The notes under the pieces were generated by a model. It made no database searches. It had not been told where the DNA came from and saw only the letters and a list, made by a program, of their open reading frames with translations. 42,914 nucleotides of DNA from Saprospiraceae bacterium. Lineage in GTDB: Bacteria > Bacteroidota > Bacteroidia > Chitinophagales > Saprospiraceae. Position numbers and translations under genes: made by a program. Positions 10,570-18,977 of this stretch are shown piece after piece (position 1 is the stretch's first letter; each line of letters starts with the position of its first letter). Location: positions 1 through 42,914 of the forward strand of contig SKLY01000080.1 of NCBI GenBank assembly GCA_007121335.1, given 5' to 3'.

Positions 10570-10577
10570 CAAAGATA
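10570..10577 (-). promoter_or_regulatory. Predicted -7 promoter element of the SprB-like/PorP operon
   Basis: On the minus strand the sequence reads TATCTTTG, an exact match to the Bacteroidota -7 consensus TAnnTTTG. It lies 34 bases upstream of the ATG at 10535, so transcription would begin near 10564. No clear -33 TTTG is present, only a TTG about 16 bases upstream. Confidence 0.5.
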
Positions 10578-10880
10578 GCAAATTATACATCTGCAATATC
10601 TGCGAAAATTTTTTTTGTATATCACACATCTTAATTTAGCCTGCAATAACAATTCCATTATTACCAGGCTAAATAAAATATAGCTTTTTGTCAGGAATAT
10701 TAATGAGGCATCGTGGACAGCCTCTCAACAACCGAAACCCTTTTAATGACTTACTCTACTCCGCCTCAGCGATGAATACTCTTATGACACTTTATCGCGT
10801 CCTGTAGGCCTCTGCTACTACAAACAAATTATAACGGCAAGCAAACAACTACACAAAAACGCCTTTTGGTTACATTATTT
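10578..10880. other. Intergenic region between SprB-like and HYR-dockerin genes
   Basis: About 300 bases follow the stop of the HYR-dockerin gene (minus-strand direction). It holds a modest hairpin, GAGGC at 10705-10709 with GCCTC at 10720-10724, that could be a weak terminator for that gene, though it has no good U-tract. I see no coding potential. Confidence 0.3.
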
Positions 10881-13800
10881 CTAATGTCGAATAATTTTAA
10901 CAGTTTGGGAATAACCACTGGACAAATCCCTGAGGTGTAGGTAGTACAAACCATGTGCCGGAAGTTGCTCTCCTGTCAATTCGAATGTCGATTCCGGTCC
11001 TGATGGGTCTTTTTTCCACGTCCCACTCAGCAAAAGTCTTCCAGCTGCATCGGTAAGTGTGTATTCCAAATCAGTCCTCGAGTCCACTCCTTCTATCCTC
11101 ACACTTTGATGGATCACCGAAGGATTGGGGTGTACCCTTATGGATTCCATTTCGGTCATGGTATTTTCCCCGACATCAATAGAAGCTTCCAGTTCAAGTC
11201 CGGCAGTTCGGAAAGAATGAAACCCAATTTCCCCCACTGCGGGATTTTCCGCGAGTTTGGGCGTCAGGGTCTTACTATCCAAATCATCATTCACCATTTC
11301 AACAATTAAAAATGGCTCTCCGGACATGAAGTCCATTCCATTGGTTTGCACCGCACTGATTGTCAGGATTGTCCCACCTTGATCTGAATCAAATAAGGTG
11401 TAATCAAAATCACCCGCAGCCATCCATTCCAGACCCCTTACTTTAGAGGGTGCCACATCCAATTCAAGGCTGAATTGCAGTGATTTTGCAGAAAGGCTTT
11501 TTGTGAAAAATAATTGAAGGCCTGATTCAACCAAAGAATAATGCAGGCTTATAAACTCCTCTGTCCTGGGGTTGCCAGTATGACCGCCCGGATCAGCGCT
11601 CCGATTTACATCTCCGATTTTTACAGCATCAAAGTCAACCACCATGATGGAATCCTTATAAAATGGGCTTCTGAAACCCTCAGAAGGTATTGGGTCTCCA
11701 GGTTTGAGACTTCTAATGTCATGCACAGCAGGGAAAATTCTCCAGGAGGTGTTATTGTCAAAAGCCGATTGCCTTCCGAGGATGACATTCCGTCCTTCAG
11801 CCACATCCGCCACATCAATTTCGCCATCCCGGTTGATATCCGCTGCGATCAACTGGTCGAATTTGGTAAATGGTCTTATGCCGGTTATGTGGTTTTGCAT
11901 CAACAACAAATCAAAGGAAGTGAAGCCATTTAGGGGATCGTGGTCCTTTGTTGCTGTCAAAATTCCCTGTCCTTCCTCCGGAATTAAGTACCACAGCAAT
12001 TCATATTGTCCATCACGGGCTGTAATGGAATTTTCCAAATATGGTAAATCCGGGGAATTATACTCGATCTCGACTCCTTTAACCGGTCTCATGTCCGGGT
12101 CCCAAACCAAACCGGATTTAAATCCAATGAGAGAATCGAGGCACGCTCCGTGATTGTCAGTTATAAATACATAGGTGTTGCAAAAATCAGCATTGCCATT
12201 TTGATCGATCACCCATATTTCCACCTCAGTTGAATCGAGTTCACTGCAATCAAATGTTCGAGTGGTATCAGCGGGGTCGTTGCTGTAGGCCAAAATAAGC
12301 TCTTCATCCGGCGTACAATTGTCAAAACTGCCCGCGTCAAAGTGGTTGGCATTGAGGGTTACTTCACCTGAAATCGGCATGACCACAGTGGAAATTCCAT
12401 GGTGACAAACAGGCACCGGTTGCTGACAATCTTCTACAGTTATTTCCTGATGGCAATGGGATTTGTTTCCGCATAGGTCTTCAGCGCTCCATCTCACTCT
12501 GTGAGTTCCAAAGGGGAATTCTCCACTGATCTCATTGCCGGACCCCATGATATTGTACTGACCGGTATTGTCAATATCAATCATGTAAGTCCACTTCAAT
12601 AGTGAATCAGGAGTGCAGTCATCGATTGCAGTTTGAAGAATTTCAATATTGCCACTACAGCCGTCAGGGTTTTCTCCACAGATGGTTTTTGGCTGGCAAT
12701 TCTGAATGACCGGGGCCTGATTCGTTTTCACCTTGATTACCTGGAGTTCCGACCACAGGCCGACCGGTGGTTCCACATTTGGAATGTGCTGACACCAATC
12801 CATCACAGACCAGGTGCGCAGGACTTTAAAACACTCTCCATCTACCTGAGTGAAAATTTTATCAGTATAAGAAAACAGTATGTCACTGCAGTGATCGCCA
12901 TCAATTTCAGGCATTCCGGTTACATCTGGATCTATAAGTCCGTTTGGACAATCCTCTATCATCACATCATCCGGCCAGGTGATATATTCGTCATCAAATG
13001 GCTCCAGCTCAGTAATTTCAATGATTTGGGTGCAGTGGGCAGATCTGTCATCGGGATCAGTAGCAGTAAAAGTTCGCTCAATAATGCCCTTCCCACATTT
13101 TAAATCTTTCTCAAAATCCTCAGTTACCACCACTCCGCAATTATCGGTTGCCAAACCATCAAATCCTGCTCTAAAATCAGGCTCGTAAAGAGGGTCCTGA
13201 ATAATTATTTGTTCCCTTTCAGCCTGACTTAAAGCCACTTTACCAAAAACAGAGAGATCATCGAAGTCAAACTCAAAATCACAGGTAACGGTAATATCCG
13301 AGGGGCAGATGATATTGGGTGGCAACTTATCCTCTACGTAGAGTTGCGCCCAGCAGGTATTTGTATTCCCTGCTGCGTCCGTGGCGCGAAGTATAATTTC
13401 GAGGGGGCTCTCTGCAATATCAGAGCAACAGACTTCCACAAAGTTTCTGAACTCCGTGTCATCTACAACTCCATCCGGGCAATTTCCGGCGTATTTGCGC
13501 GCAATCTCCACAGAGGCGAGTTCACAATTGTCATAACTCCCATCGTCAAATGCGGCCACATACACCCTTCCAAGCCCGTTGGAACCAAGAGAAATTCTGG
13601 TGTCGAGATCACAAACTGCAACCGGCGCCACGTCATCTACTACGGTAATTTGGCCCGAGCAACTCCACCCACCGGAGATCACTGTATAATTGAGAGTCTG
13701 GTCCAAAAACTGCCCGGGTATCACATCGCCCAGAGAACTGCCTGATGGGGATTGGACGTTTACAAAATAATTGCATGTGCCGTATTGAAAATTACTTAAA

Positions 13801-13964
13801 ACCTGATGTGCCTGAACTTCAGTATCACAATTTATTCCTGCAGAAATTTCGACATTGGGCAGACAGGAAACAGGACAATTGGCTACAGTTTCGCCTACAG
13901 AAAAGCACCAAAGGAGTGCAGAAAGAACCATGATTTTCAAAAAGCGGAGATATATCTTTTTCAT
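10881..13964 (-). CDS. Secreted HYR protein with dockerin-like module and type A T9SS sorting domain
   Basis: With the start at 13964 (13970 is also possible) the protein has about 1027 residues. It has a signal peptide (MKKIYLRFLKIMVLSALLWC to about residue 28) and then many HYR/Ig-like modules with Cys pairs (PPNIICPSD, DDVAPVAVCDLDTR). A short carboxypeptidase-regulatory-like fold follows (GLVWDPDMRPVKGVEI). Near 695-800 is a dockerin-like pair of calcium loops (ADINRDGEIDVADVAEGRN and KIGDVNRSA) flanking NNTSWRIF. The last 85 or so residues are a type A sorting domain (IRVHPNPS to SGYSQTVKIIRH). It is a paralog of the left-edge giant protein. The dockerin lies next to a cohesin-bearing adhesin gene, which suggests, but does not prove, a surface interaction. 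Ligands are unknown. Confidence 0.88.
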   Translation of the reverse strand: MKKIYLRFLKIMVLSALLWCFSVGETVANCPVSCLPNVEISAGINCDTEVQAHQVLSNFQYGTCNYFVNVQSPSGSSLGDVIPGQFLDQTLNYTVISGGWSCSGQITVVDDVAPVAVCDLDTRISLGSNGLGRVYVAAFDDGSYDNCELASVEIARKYAGNCPDGVVDDTEFRNFVEVCCSDIAESPLEIILRATDAAGNTNTCWAQLYVEDKLPPNIICPSDITVTCDFEFDFDDLSVFGKVALSQAEREQIIIQDPLYEPDFRAGFDGLATDNCGVVVTEDFEKDLKCGKGIIERTFTATDPDDRSAHCTQIIEITELEPFDDEYITWPDDVMIEDCPNGLIDPDVTGMPEIDGDHCSDILFSYTDKIFTQVDGECFKVLRTWSVMDWCQHIPNVEPPVGLWSELQVIKVKTNQAPVIQNCQPKTICGENPDGCSGNIEILQTAIDDCTPDSLLKWTYMIDIDNTGQYNIMGSGNEISGEFPFGTHRVRWSAEDLCGNKSHCHQEITVEDCQQPVPVCHHGISTVVMPISGEVTLNANHFDAGSFDNCTPDEELILAYSNDPADTTRTFDCSELDSTEVEIWVIDQNGNADFCNTYVFITDNHGACLDSLIGFKSGLVWDPDMRPVKGVEIEYNSPDLPYLENSITARDGQYELLWYLIPEEGQGILTATKDHDPLNGFTSFDLLLMQNHITGIRPFTKFDQLIAADINRDGEIDVADVAEGRNVILGRQSAFDNNTSWRIFPAVHDIRSLKPGDPIPSEGFRSPFYKDSIMVVDFDAVKIGDVNRSADPGGHTGNPRTEEFISLHYSLVESGLQLFFTKSLSAKSLQFSLELDVAPSKVRGLEWMAAGDFDYTLFDSDQGGTILTISAVQTNGMDFMSGEPFLIVEMVNDDLDSKTLTPKLAENPAVGEIGFHSFRTAGLELEASIDVGENTMTEMESIRVHPNPSVIHQSVRIEGVDSRTDLEYTLTDAAGRLLLSGTWKKDPSGPESTFELTGEQLPAHGLYYLHLRDLSSGYSQTVKIIRH

Positions 13965-14030
13965 GCGCATCTTATTTATCCACCAATGCAGCCCGGGCCA
14001 CATATAGGGAAATTATGAATAATAATTTTA

Positions 14031-14038
14031 CAAATATA
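14031..14038 (-). promoter_or_regulatory. Predicted -7 promoter element of the HYR-dockerin gene
   Basis: The minus strand reads TATATTTG, an exact TAnnTTTG match, 66 bases upstream of the ATG at 13964. The expected transcript start is near 14025. No good -33 box is seen and the surrounding region is AT-rich, so a chance match is possible. Confidence 0.35.
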
Positions 14039-14134
14039 TTCAAAATAATTGACATTGGAAATTACTAACACCCTATATCTAAAGAATCACTATGAAAAGT
14101 GTGAAAAAATGATTTATAGAAAGCTGAGGTTCTA

Positions 14135-14150
14135 CAGGTGATGGCACCTG
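14135..14150 (-). terminator. Hairpin downstream of the response regulator gene
   Basis: A perfect 6-base-pair stem (CAGGTG at 14135-14140, CACCTG at 14145-14150) with a 4-base loop lies 50 bases past the response regulator stop. On the minus strand a run of six T appears about 25 bases further on, which is too far for a canonical terminator. It could also be the end of a longer structure. Confidence 0.25.
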
Positions 14151-14199
14151 GCTTTAGAAAAGGAAGTAATGTATAAGTGGGGAAGGCTAAGAAAGGAAA

Positions 14200-14895
14200 T
14201 CACTGCTTGAGCAAACCATTTTGTTGGGCGATTTTTATCAGCCCATCATTGGTCTCTACTTTTAGCTTTCTCATGATGTTTTTACGGTGAACGGAAACGG
14301 TTTGGTCGCTGATAAATAAATCCCTGGCAATTTCTCTGTTGTTTTTATCGCAGGCAATTTCATTGATAATCTCCCGCTCGCGTTTGGTCAGGTAATGTTT
14401 GAGAAGAAAGTTGTCCTCTGTAACCCAGTACTCCTCCTCATTTGCCTTTTTTATGCCGTTCTTGGTAGGGGAAATATTGACACCTTCTCCCATATAGGCC
14501 ACACCTTTTAGTACATCCTTTATGGCCTTTACAAGTTCATCTTTCCCCGATTTTTTGAGCATATACCCATCGGCTCCGTTTTTAAAGGCCTCTTTCACGA
14601 ATTTATTGCTGTCGTAGCTGGTAAGAATCAAAATGCGCATCAGAGGCTGAACCTCTTTGAGTTCATAAATCAGGTCTATCCCATCAATGACGGGCAACTT
14701 GAGTTCCATAACAAGTAGATCATAAAAATTCTCTTTGGCAAGTGTCAACAGATCCTCTCCGCTATTAACCGTTTTGCACACATTCAAATCGTATCCAAAA
14801 TCACTTTCAGCCAGTAGGTTGCAAAGACCATCAATGGTCAATTGCTGTTCGTCAGCCAGTATTAGATCCACTTTTTTCCTTTCCATAACCTTCAT
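14200..14895 (-). CDS. NarL/FixJ-type response regulator with Glu at the phospho-acceptor site
   Basis: This 231-residue protein has an N-terminal receiver domain (about 8-125) and a C-terminal LuxR-type helix-turn-helix (about 165-230: LTKREREIINEIA, NREIARDLFISDQTVSVHRKNIMRKL). The receiver retains acidic residues D15 and E16, a Thr (ILILTSYD, T92) and the conserved Lys (GYMLKKSG). The expected acceptor Asp is Glu: the motif reads YDLLVMELKLPVIDG with E64, codon GAA. Glu can mimic a phosphorylated Asp, so the protein may be constitutively active or regulated without phosphorylation (inference). No histidine kinase gene adjoins it. It is divergent from the metalloprotease pair, with 411 bases between them. 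Starts at 14895 or 14886 (Met4) are both possible. Confidence 0.92.
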   Translation of the reverse strand: MKVMERKKVDLILADEQQLTIDGLCNLLAESDFGYDLNVCKTVNSGEDLLTLAKENFYDLLVMELKLPVIDGIDLIYELKEVQPLMRILILTSYDSNKFVKEAFKNGADGYMLKKSGKDELVKAIKDVLKGVAYMGEGVNISPTKNGIKKANEEEYWVTEDNFLLKHYLTKREREIINEIACDKNNREIARDLFISDQTVSVHRKNIMRKLKVETNDGLIKIAQQNGLLKQ

Positions 14896-15306
14896 TAATT
14901 ACATCTACCAAAGGGCCAAATTACTAAAACTTTGAAATACTGTCCAACTTTTTCTAATCAATTTTGCACTTTTTGTTGAACTTCAAAGCTTTATAAAAGT
15001 TTAGAAGAGTACCAAATTGTCCGTTATGGACAAAAACAACAGGAAGTCCCGGTTTAAAAAGGTTTAGCTCTAGAAAATTGGCCCAGTGGAATCAACAATA
15101 TTCATGCCACCTTAATTTTTGGTGTTACTCTCCCTTTTGAAATATGCCTTGTACTATCTGCATCACAGATTCTTAATAACTGGTTAGGCCAAAAAAGTGT
15201 TAACAAAGCACTAATGGAATATTTAAAAAAGTTAAATCACCACCTTATGAGGGTCGTGATTGTCAATTAATTACTATTTTCACCCAATTTTTCAAACATT
15301 CGTAAC
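14896..15306. other. Divergent intergenic region between response regulator and metalloprotease
   Basis: This AT-rich stretch of 411 bases must hold promoters for both flanking genes. I find only imperfect -7 boxes: TAATTTGG (minus) near the regulator start and TATTTTCA (plus) about 30 bases before 15307. There is no gene and no convincing operator palindrome. Confidence 0.35.
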
Positions 15307-18300
15307 ATGCTTAAGTATATTATTTCGATAATGCCTTTGTTTTTTGGTATTTGTTTCACTAATGCCCTTCCAGGCCAGTCTCAATTTTGGGAAGAGTTAG
15401 ATGAGCTTGCTCCACTGAGCAGGAGTGCTGTGCCACTGGAAAAAGATATTAAGCCGGATAAATACCGGGTGTTTCAGCTGCAATATAAGGATTACAAAGA
15501 CCATATTACATCTGCACCGCTTGAAAACACAAGGCGGGCTCACAGAAATCCTCTTAAGGTTGAAATCCCGGGGCCGGATGGTGAGTTTACGGTCTTCAAT
15601 CTTACCAGGTCACCTATAATGCAAGCCGGTCTAGCTGAAAAATATCCCCATTTTCACACCTTCAGAGGGGTGAGTAGTGACGGTCGCAAAAGTGGTCGGT
15701 TTGATATTACAAGCCACGGTTTTCACGGTATTGTATTTACCGATGAAGGATCTTATTACATTAATCCCTACAATTTGTCCACAACGGACTTTTACATTGT
15801 TTTCGAGGTGGAAAACAATTTCTCTCCAGAAAATTCCTATCAAATTGAATGTGGAGTGCACGATCATGATCACGATATAAATGAGTACATGAATAATTTG
15901 CACAGTCGCGGTGAGGCAACATGGAGATCGAACGATGAGACATTCCCTCTTCTCACCTACAGACTTGCAGTAGCTGCTACCGGCGAATATACCATTAGGT
16001 TGGGTGGAACGGTCGATGATGGAATGTCTGGAATCGTAACAGCTGTCAACAGGATTAACAGCATTTTTGAAAGGGATCTGGGAATAAGGTTTTTGTTGGT
16101 GGATAATAATGACACCCTGGTCTTTACAACTCCCGGCTCTGATGGTTTCTACACCAATGGAAACACCGGTCAAATGATTAACCAAAATCCTCCTGTAATC
16201 AACGCCAGAATTGGGATTGACAACTACGACATAGGACATGTGTTTGGTACAAGCGGTTCTCTGGCCGGACTTGCTGGATTGGGAAATGTATGTTCACCCG
16301 GAAAAGCCAGGGGAGTATCTACTCACGTAAATCCCTTTAATGACCCTTTTATTGTAGCCATAGTCTGCCATGAAATCGGCCATCAATTTGCTGCCAGACA
16401 TACAATGTACAGTTGTCACAACGTTAATCCAGGTACCGCTTATGAACCCGGAAGTGGATCTACTATAATGTCTTACACAGGGATTTGTTCTCCGCAAAAC
16501 AATCTGCAAAACCAAACCGATCCATATTTTCACGCCAATTCTATCGATGTTATGATGGACTTCAGTCGCAATGGGTCAGGAAGTGCATGTGCAGTCGAAG
16601 TACCCACAGACAATATTCCTCCCGCAATTGAACTGCCCTATGAAGATGGTTTTCACATACCAATCCAAACCCCATTTAAACTGGAGGGGATAGCCACCGA
16701 TGAGAACGACGATCAATTGACTATCTCCTGGGAGCAATACGATATTGGCCCCTCTCTTGATCCGCCAATAAATCTGGGTGAAACTATTGGGAACTCCCCA
16801 CTTTTCAGGGTGTGGCCTCCGACAGAGGATCCCGCGAGGTATTTTCCACGCTTATCTGACTTAATCAACAACAGGCAACGACCTTATGAGTTACTTCCCG
16901 ACACTACCCGATTACTGACGTTCAGAATGGTGGTGCGAGATAACCACCCGGATGCAGGAGCCACCACCTGGGAGGAAGTTCGCTTTTCCTCAACGGCACA
17001 AGCCGGCCCATTCCAGGTGATTTTTCCCAACCAAAGAGATACGCTTGAAGCTGGTCAATATTTTGAGGTTTTATGGGATGTAGCCAACACAGACCAGTCA
17101 CCGGTGAATTCAAAGAGTGTTGATATTCTACTGTCCGATGACAGGGGATTCACCTATCCATATATCCTGGCCGAGGGGGCGCCCAATACGGGAAGTGCCT
17201 TTGTAACTATTCCCAACGTTACTGGAAATAACTTCAGGGTAAAAGTGCGCGCAGCTGATAACATCTTTTTCGATATTTCTGATAGAAACTTCATTGTATC
17301 GGAAGCATCCAAACCGGGTATTATTATCAATTACAACCCCTACAGGGAGCTGCTTTGCCTACCGGAAAAACTCTCAGTAGATTTTCAAACAGAAAGTCTA
17401 TTCGGATTTACGGATACCCTTTTCTTTGAGTTGGCTGAGGATTTGCCTGATGGAGCCATTCCAATCAACATTCCAGAGTATGTAATTCCCGGTGAGCCTT
17501 TCAATCTTGAAATAGACTTTAGTGAAGCCGCAATTTCGGGAGATCATCAAGTCGATTTTGTAGTTTTTAACGACAGCATAGCTGAAATGGAGAGGTCAAT
17601 ATTCTTTGAAACCATAACCAATGATTTCGCAGATCTCGCTCCCACGTTTCCTGAAAATGGTCAAATGAATCTTGACCGCACAATCACCTTCAGGTGGGAT
17701 CAAGGTAGCGATGCGGAGGGCTATGAAATTCAGGTGGCCACGCGACCGGATTTTTCCGAGGATGTAATTGTTTACGAAGAGGTGACCAATCGCATCGACA
17801 GCCTGGATGCGCTCATACAATTTGAAACCGGAGAGATTTACTACTGGAGGATCAGACCTTTCAATATTTGTGGAATCGGGGAGTTTAGCGATGTTTCTGC
17901 CTTTCAGGTGAGAACCAGAGAGTGTGATAATTTTACCTCTACAGATGTACCCGTCAGCGTTCCTGCAAATGCTTCTGGAACATCTATGTTAAATGTTGAA
18001 CTCGGTGGAGAGGTGGAGGAGATTGTCGTTCCCAATGTCAGGGGCATTCAGCCATTTGTCGGTGATATTCAGCTATCACTGCTTTCTCCTTCCGGAACGG
18101 AAGTAGTTTTGGTAAGAGGAAAATGTGGTACTTTGGGCAATTATGACCTGGGTTTTGACGACGATTCAGCCTTTGAAATTACCCCTCCCTGCTCATTGAC
18201 TTCAGGAAATCTTTATGTCCCTGAGGAACCCCTTGCTACTTTTAGAGGAGAACAGATTGAGGGTTCCTGGGGCATGCGTGTGAGCAGGGTTAGGACCGGT

Positions 18301-18966
18301 TCCGCAGGTCAATTACAAGCCTGGGAAATGTCGGTTTGCTTTAATGTTACCCTTTCTGAGATAACTGCCCTGCGAAACGATACTCTGAGATTGAGACCCG
18401 AAAGCACCAATGAAGTAAGCAGGGATGTTTTGAGAGCGCGTAGTACTACATCCGGCACAAACGGAATCCAATTTGTACTGGTCGATCTCCCTGAGCTGGG
18501 TATATTGACACGTGAAGGTCAGGAACTGGAAGTAGGAGACACCTTCACCCAAAATGATATTGACAACGAAAGAGTGAGTTACACCACTGAAATTGACACC
18601 TTTGATTTTGACCACTTCAAGTTTTTGGTTCGAGATGAGCGCAATGGGTGGAGAGGTATTGAGCGTTTTGAGATCAAGATATCGGATGGTCCGGCCACTT
18701 TTACAGAAGAAATTCACACCAGTGAGTTGAAAATGACAGTCTTCCCCAACCCGGGTGATGGTCTTTTCAATTACGAACTCGAAGGCATGGAGGGACAGCT
18801 CGTTGATTTAACGGTTATCTCAGCAGATGGCCAAACAGTACTAAAAAAATCCGTTCTCCTCGAGTCAAGAAATGTAATGGATCTCAGGTCCCTGTCATCA
18901 GGAATATACTTCATCAATGTAAGTAATGATTCCGGTAGTGCAAATACAAGGGTGATTATTGAATAA
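15307..18966 (+). CDS. Secreted reprolysin-like zinc metalloprotease with P-domain and type A T9SS domain (copy 1)
   Basis: This protein has 1219 residues. A signal peptide (to about 24) and a propeptide-like region (to about 205) come first. The metzincin catalytic domain follows, with the zinc motif HEIGHQFAARH (H355, E356, H359, H365) and the Met-turn STIMSYTG. Ig/PKD-like and fibronectin-III-like modules occupy about 435-870. A proprotein-convertase P-domain-like segment is at about 875-1015 (LLSPSGTEVVLVRGKCG, NYDLGFDDD). A cadherin-like module is at about 1020-1130, and a type A sorting domain ends the protein (VFPNPGDGLFNYEL to NTRVIIE). By homology it is an exported, surface-bound or released endopeptidase; substrates are unknown. 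Copy 2 starts 11 bases downstream with the same domain order, so the two are probably co-transcribed. Confidence 0.93.
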   Translation: MLKYIISIMPLFFGICFTNALPGQSQFWEELDELAPLSRSAVPLEKDIKPDKYRVFQLQYKDYKDHITSAPLENTRRAHRNPLKVEIPGPDGEFTVFNLTRSPIMQAGLAEKYPHFHTFRGVSSDGRKSGRFDITSHGFHGIVFTDEGSYYINPYNLSTTDFYIVFEVENNFSPENSYQIECGVHDHDHDINEYMNNLHSRGEATWRSNDETFPLLTYRLAVAATGEYTIRLGGTVDDGMSGIVTAVNRINSIFERDLGIRFLLVDNNDTLVFTTPGSDGFYTNGNTGQMINQNPPVINARIGIDNYDIGHVFGTSGSLAGLAGLGNVCSPGKARGVSTHVNPFNDPFIVAIVCHEIGHQFAARHTMYSCHNVNPGTAYEPGSGSTIMSYTGICSPQNNLQNQTDPYFHANSIDVMMDFSRNGSGSACAVEVPTDNIPPAIELPYEDGFHIPIQTPFKLEGIATDENDDQLTISWEQYDIGPSLDPPINLGETIGNSPLFRVWPPTEDPARYFPRLSDLINNRQRPYELLPDTTRLLTFRMVVRDNHPDAGATTWEEVRFSSTAQAGPFQVIFPNQRDTLEAGQYFEVLWDVANTDQSPVNSKSVDILLSDDRGFTYPYILAEGAPNTGSAFVTIPNVTGNNFRVKVRAADNIFFDISDRNFIVSEASKPGIIINYNPYRELLCLPEKLSVDFQTESLFGFTDTLFFELAEDLPDGAIPINIPEYVIPGEPFNLEIDFSEAAISGDHQVDFVVFNDSIAEMERSIFFETITNDFADLAPTFPENGQMNLDRTITFRWDQGSDAEGYEIQVATRPDFSEDVIVYEEVTNRIDSLDALIQFETGEIYYWRIRPFNICGIGEFSDVSAFQVRTRECDNFTSTDVPVSVPANASGTSMLNVELGGEVEEIVVPNVRGIQPFVGDIQLSLLSPSGTEVVLVRGKCGTLGNYDLGFDDDSAFEITPPCSLTSGNLYVPEEPLATFRGEQIEGSWGMRVSRVRTGSAGQLQAWEMSVCFNVTLSEITALRNDTLRLRPESTNEVSRDVLRARSTTSGTNGIQFVLVDLPELGILTREGQELEVGDTFTQNDIDNERVSYTTEIDTFDFDHFKFLVRDERNGWRGIERFEIKISDGPATFTEEIHTSELKMTVFPNPGDGLFNYELEGMEGQLVDLTVISADGQTVLKKSVLLESRNVMDLRSLSSGIYFINVSNDSGSANTRVIIE

Positions 18967-18977
18967 CAATGTAACTT

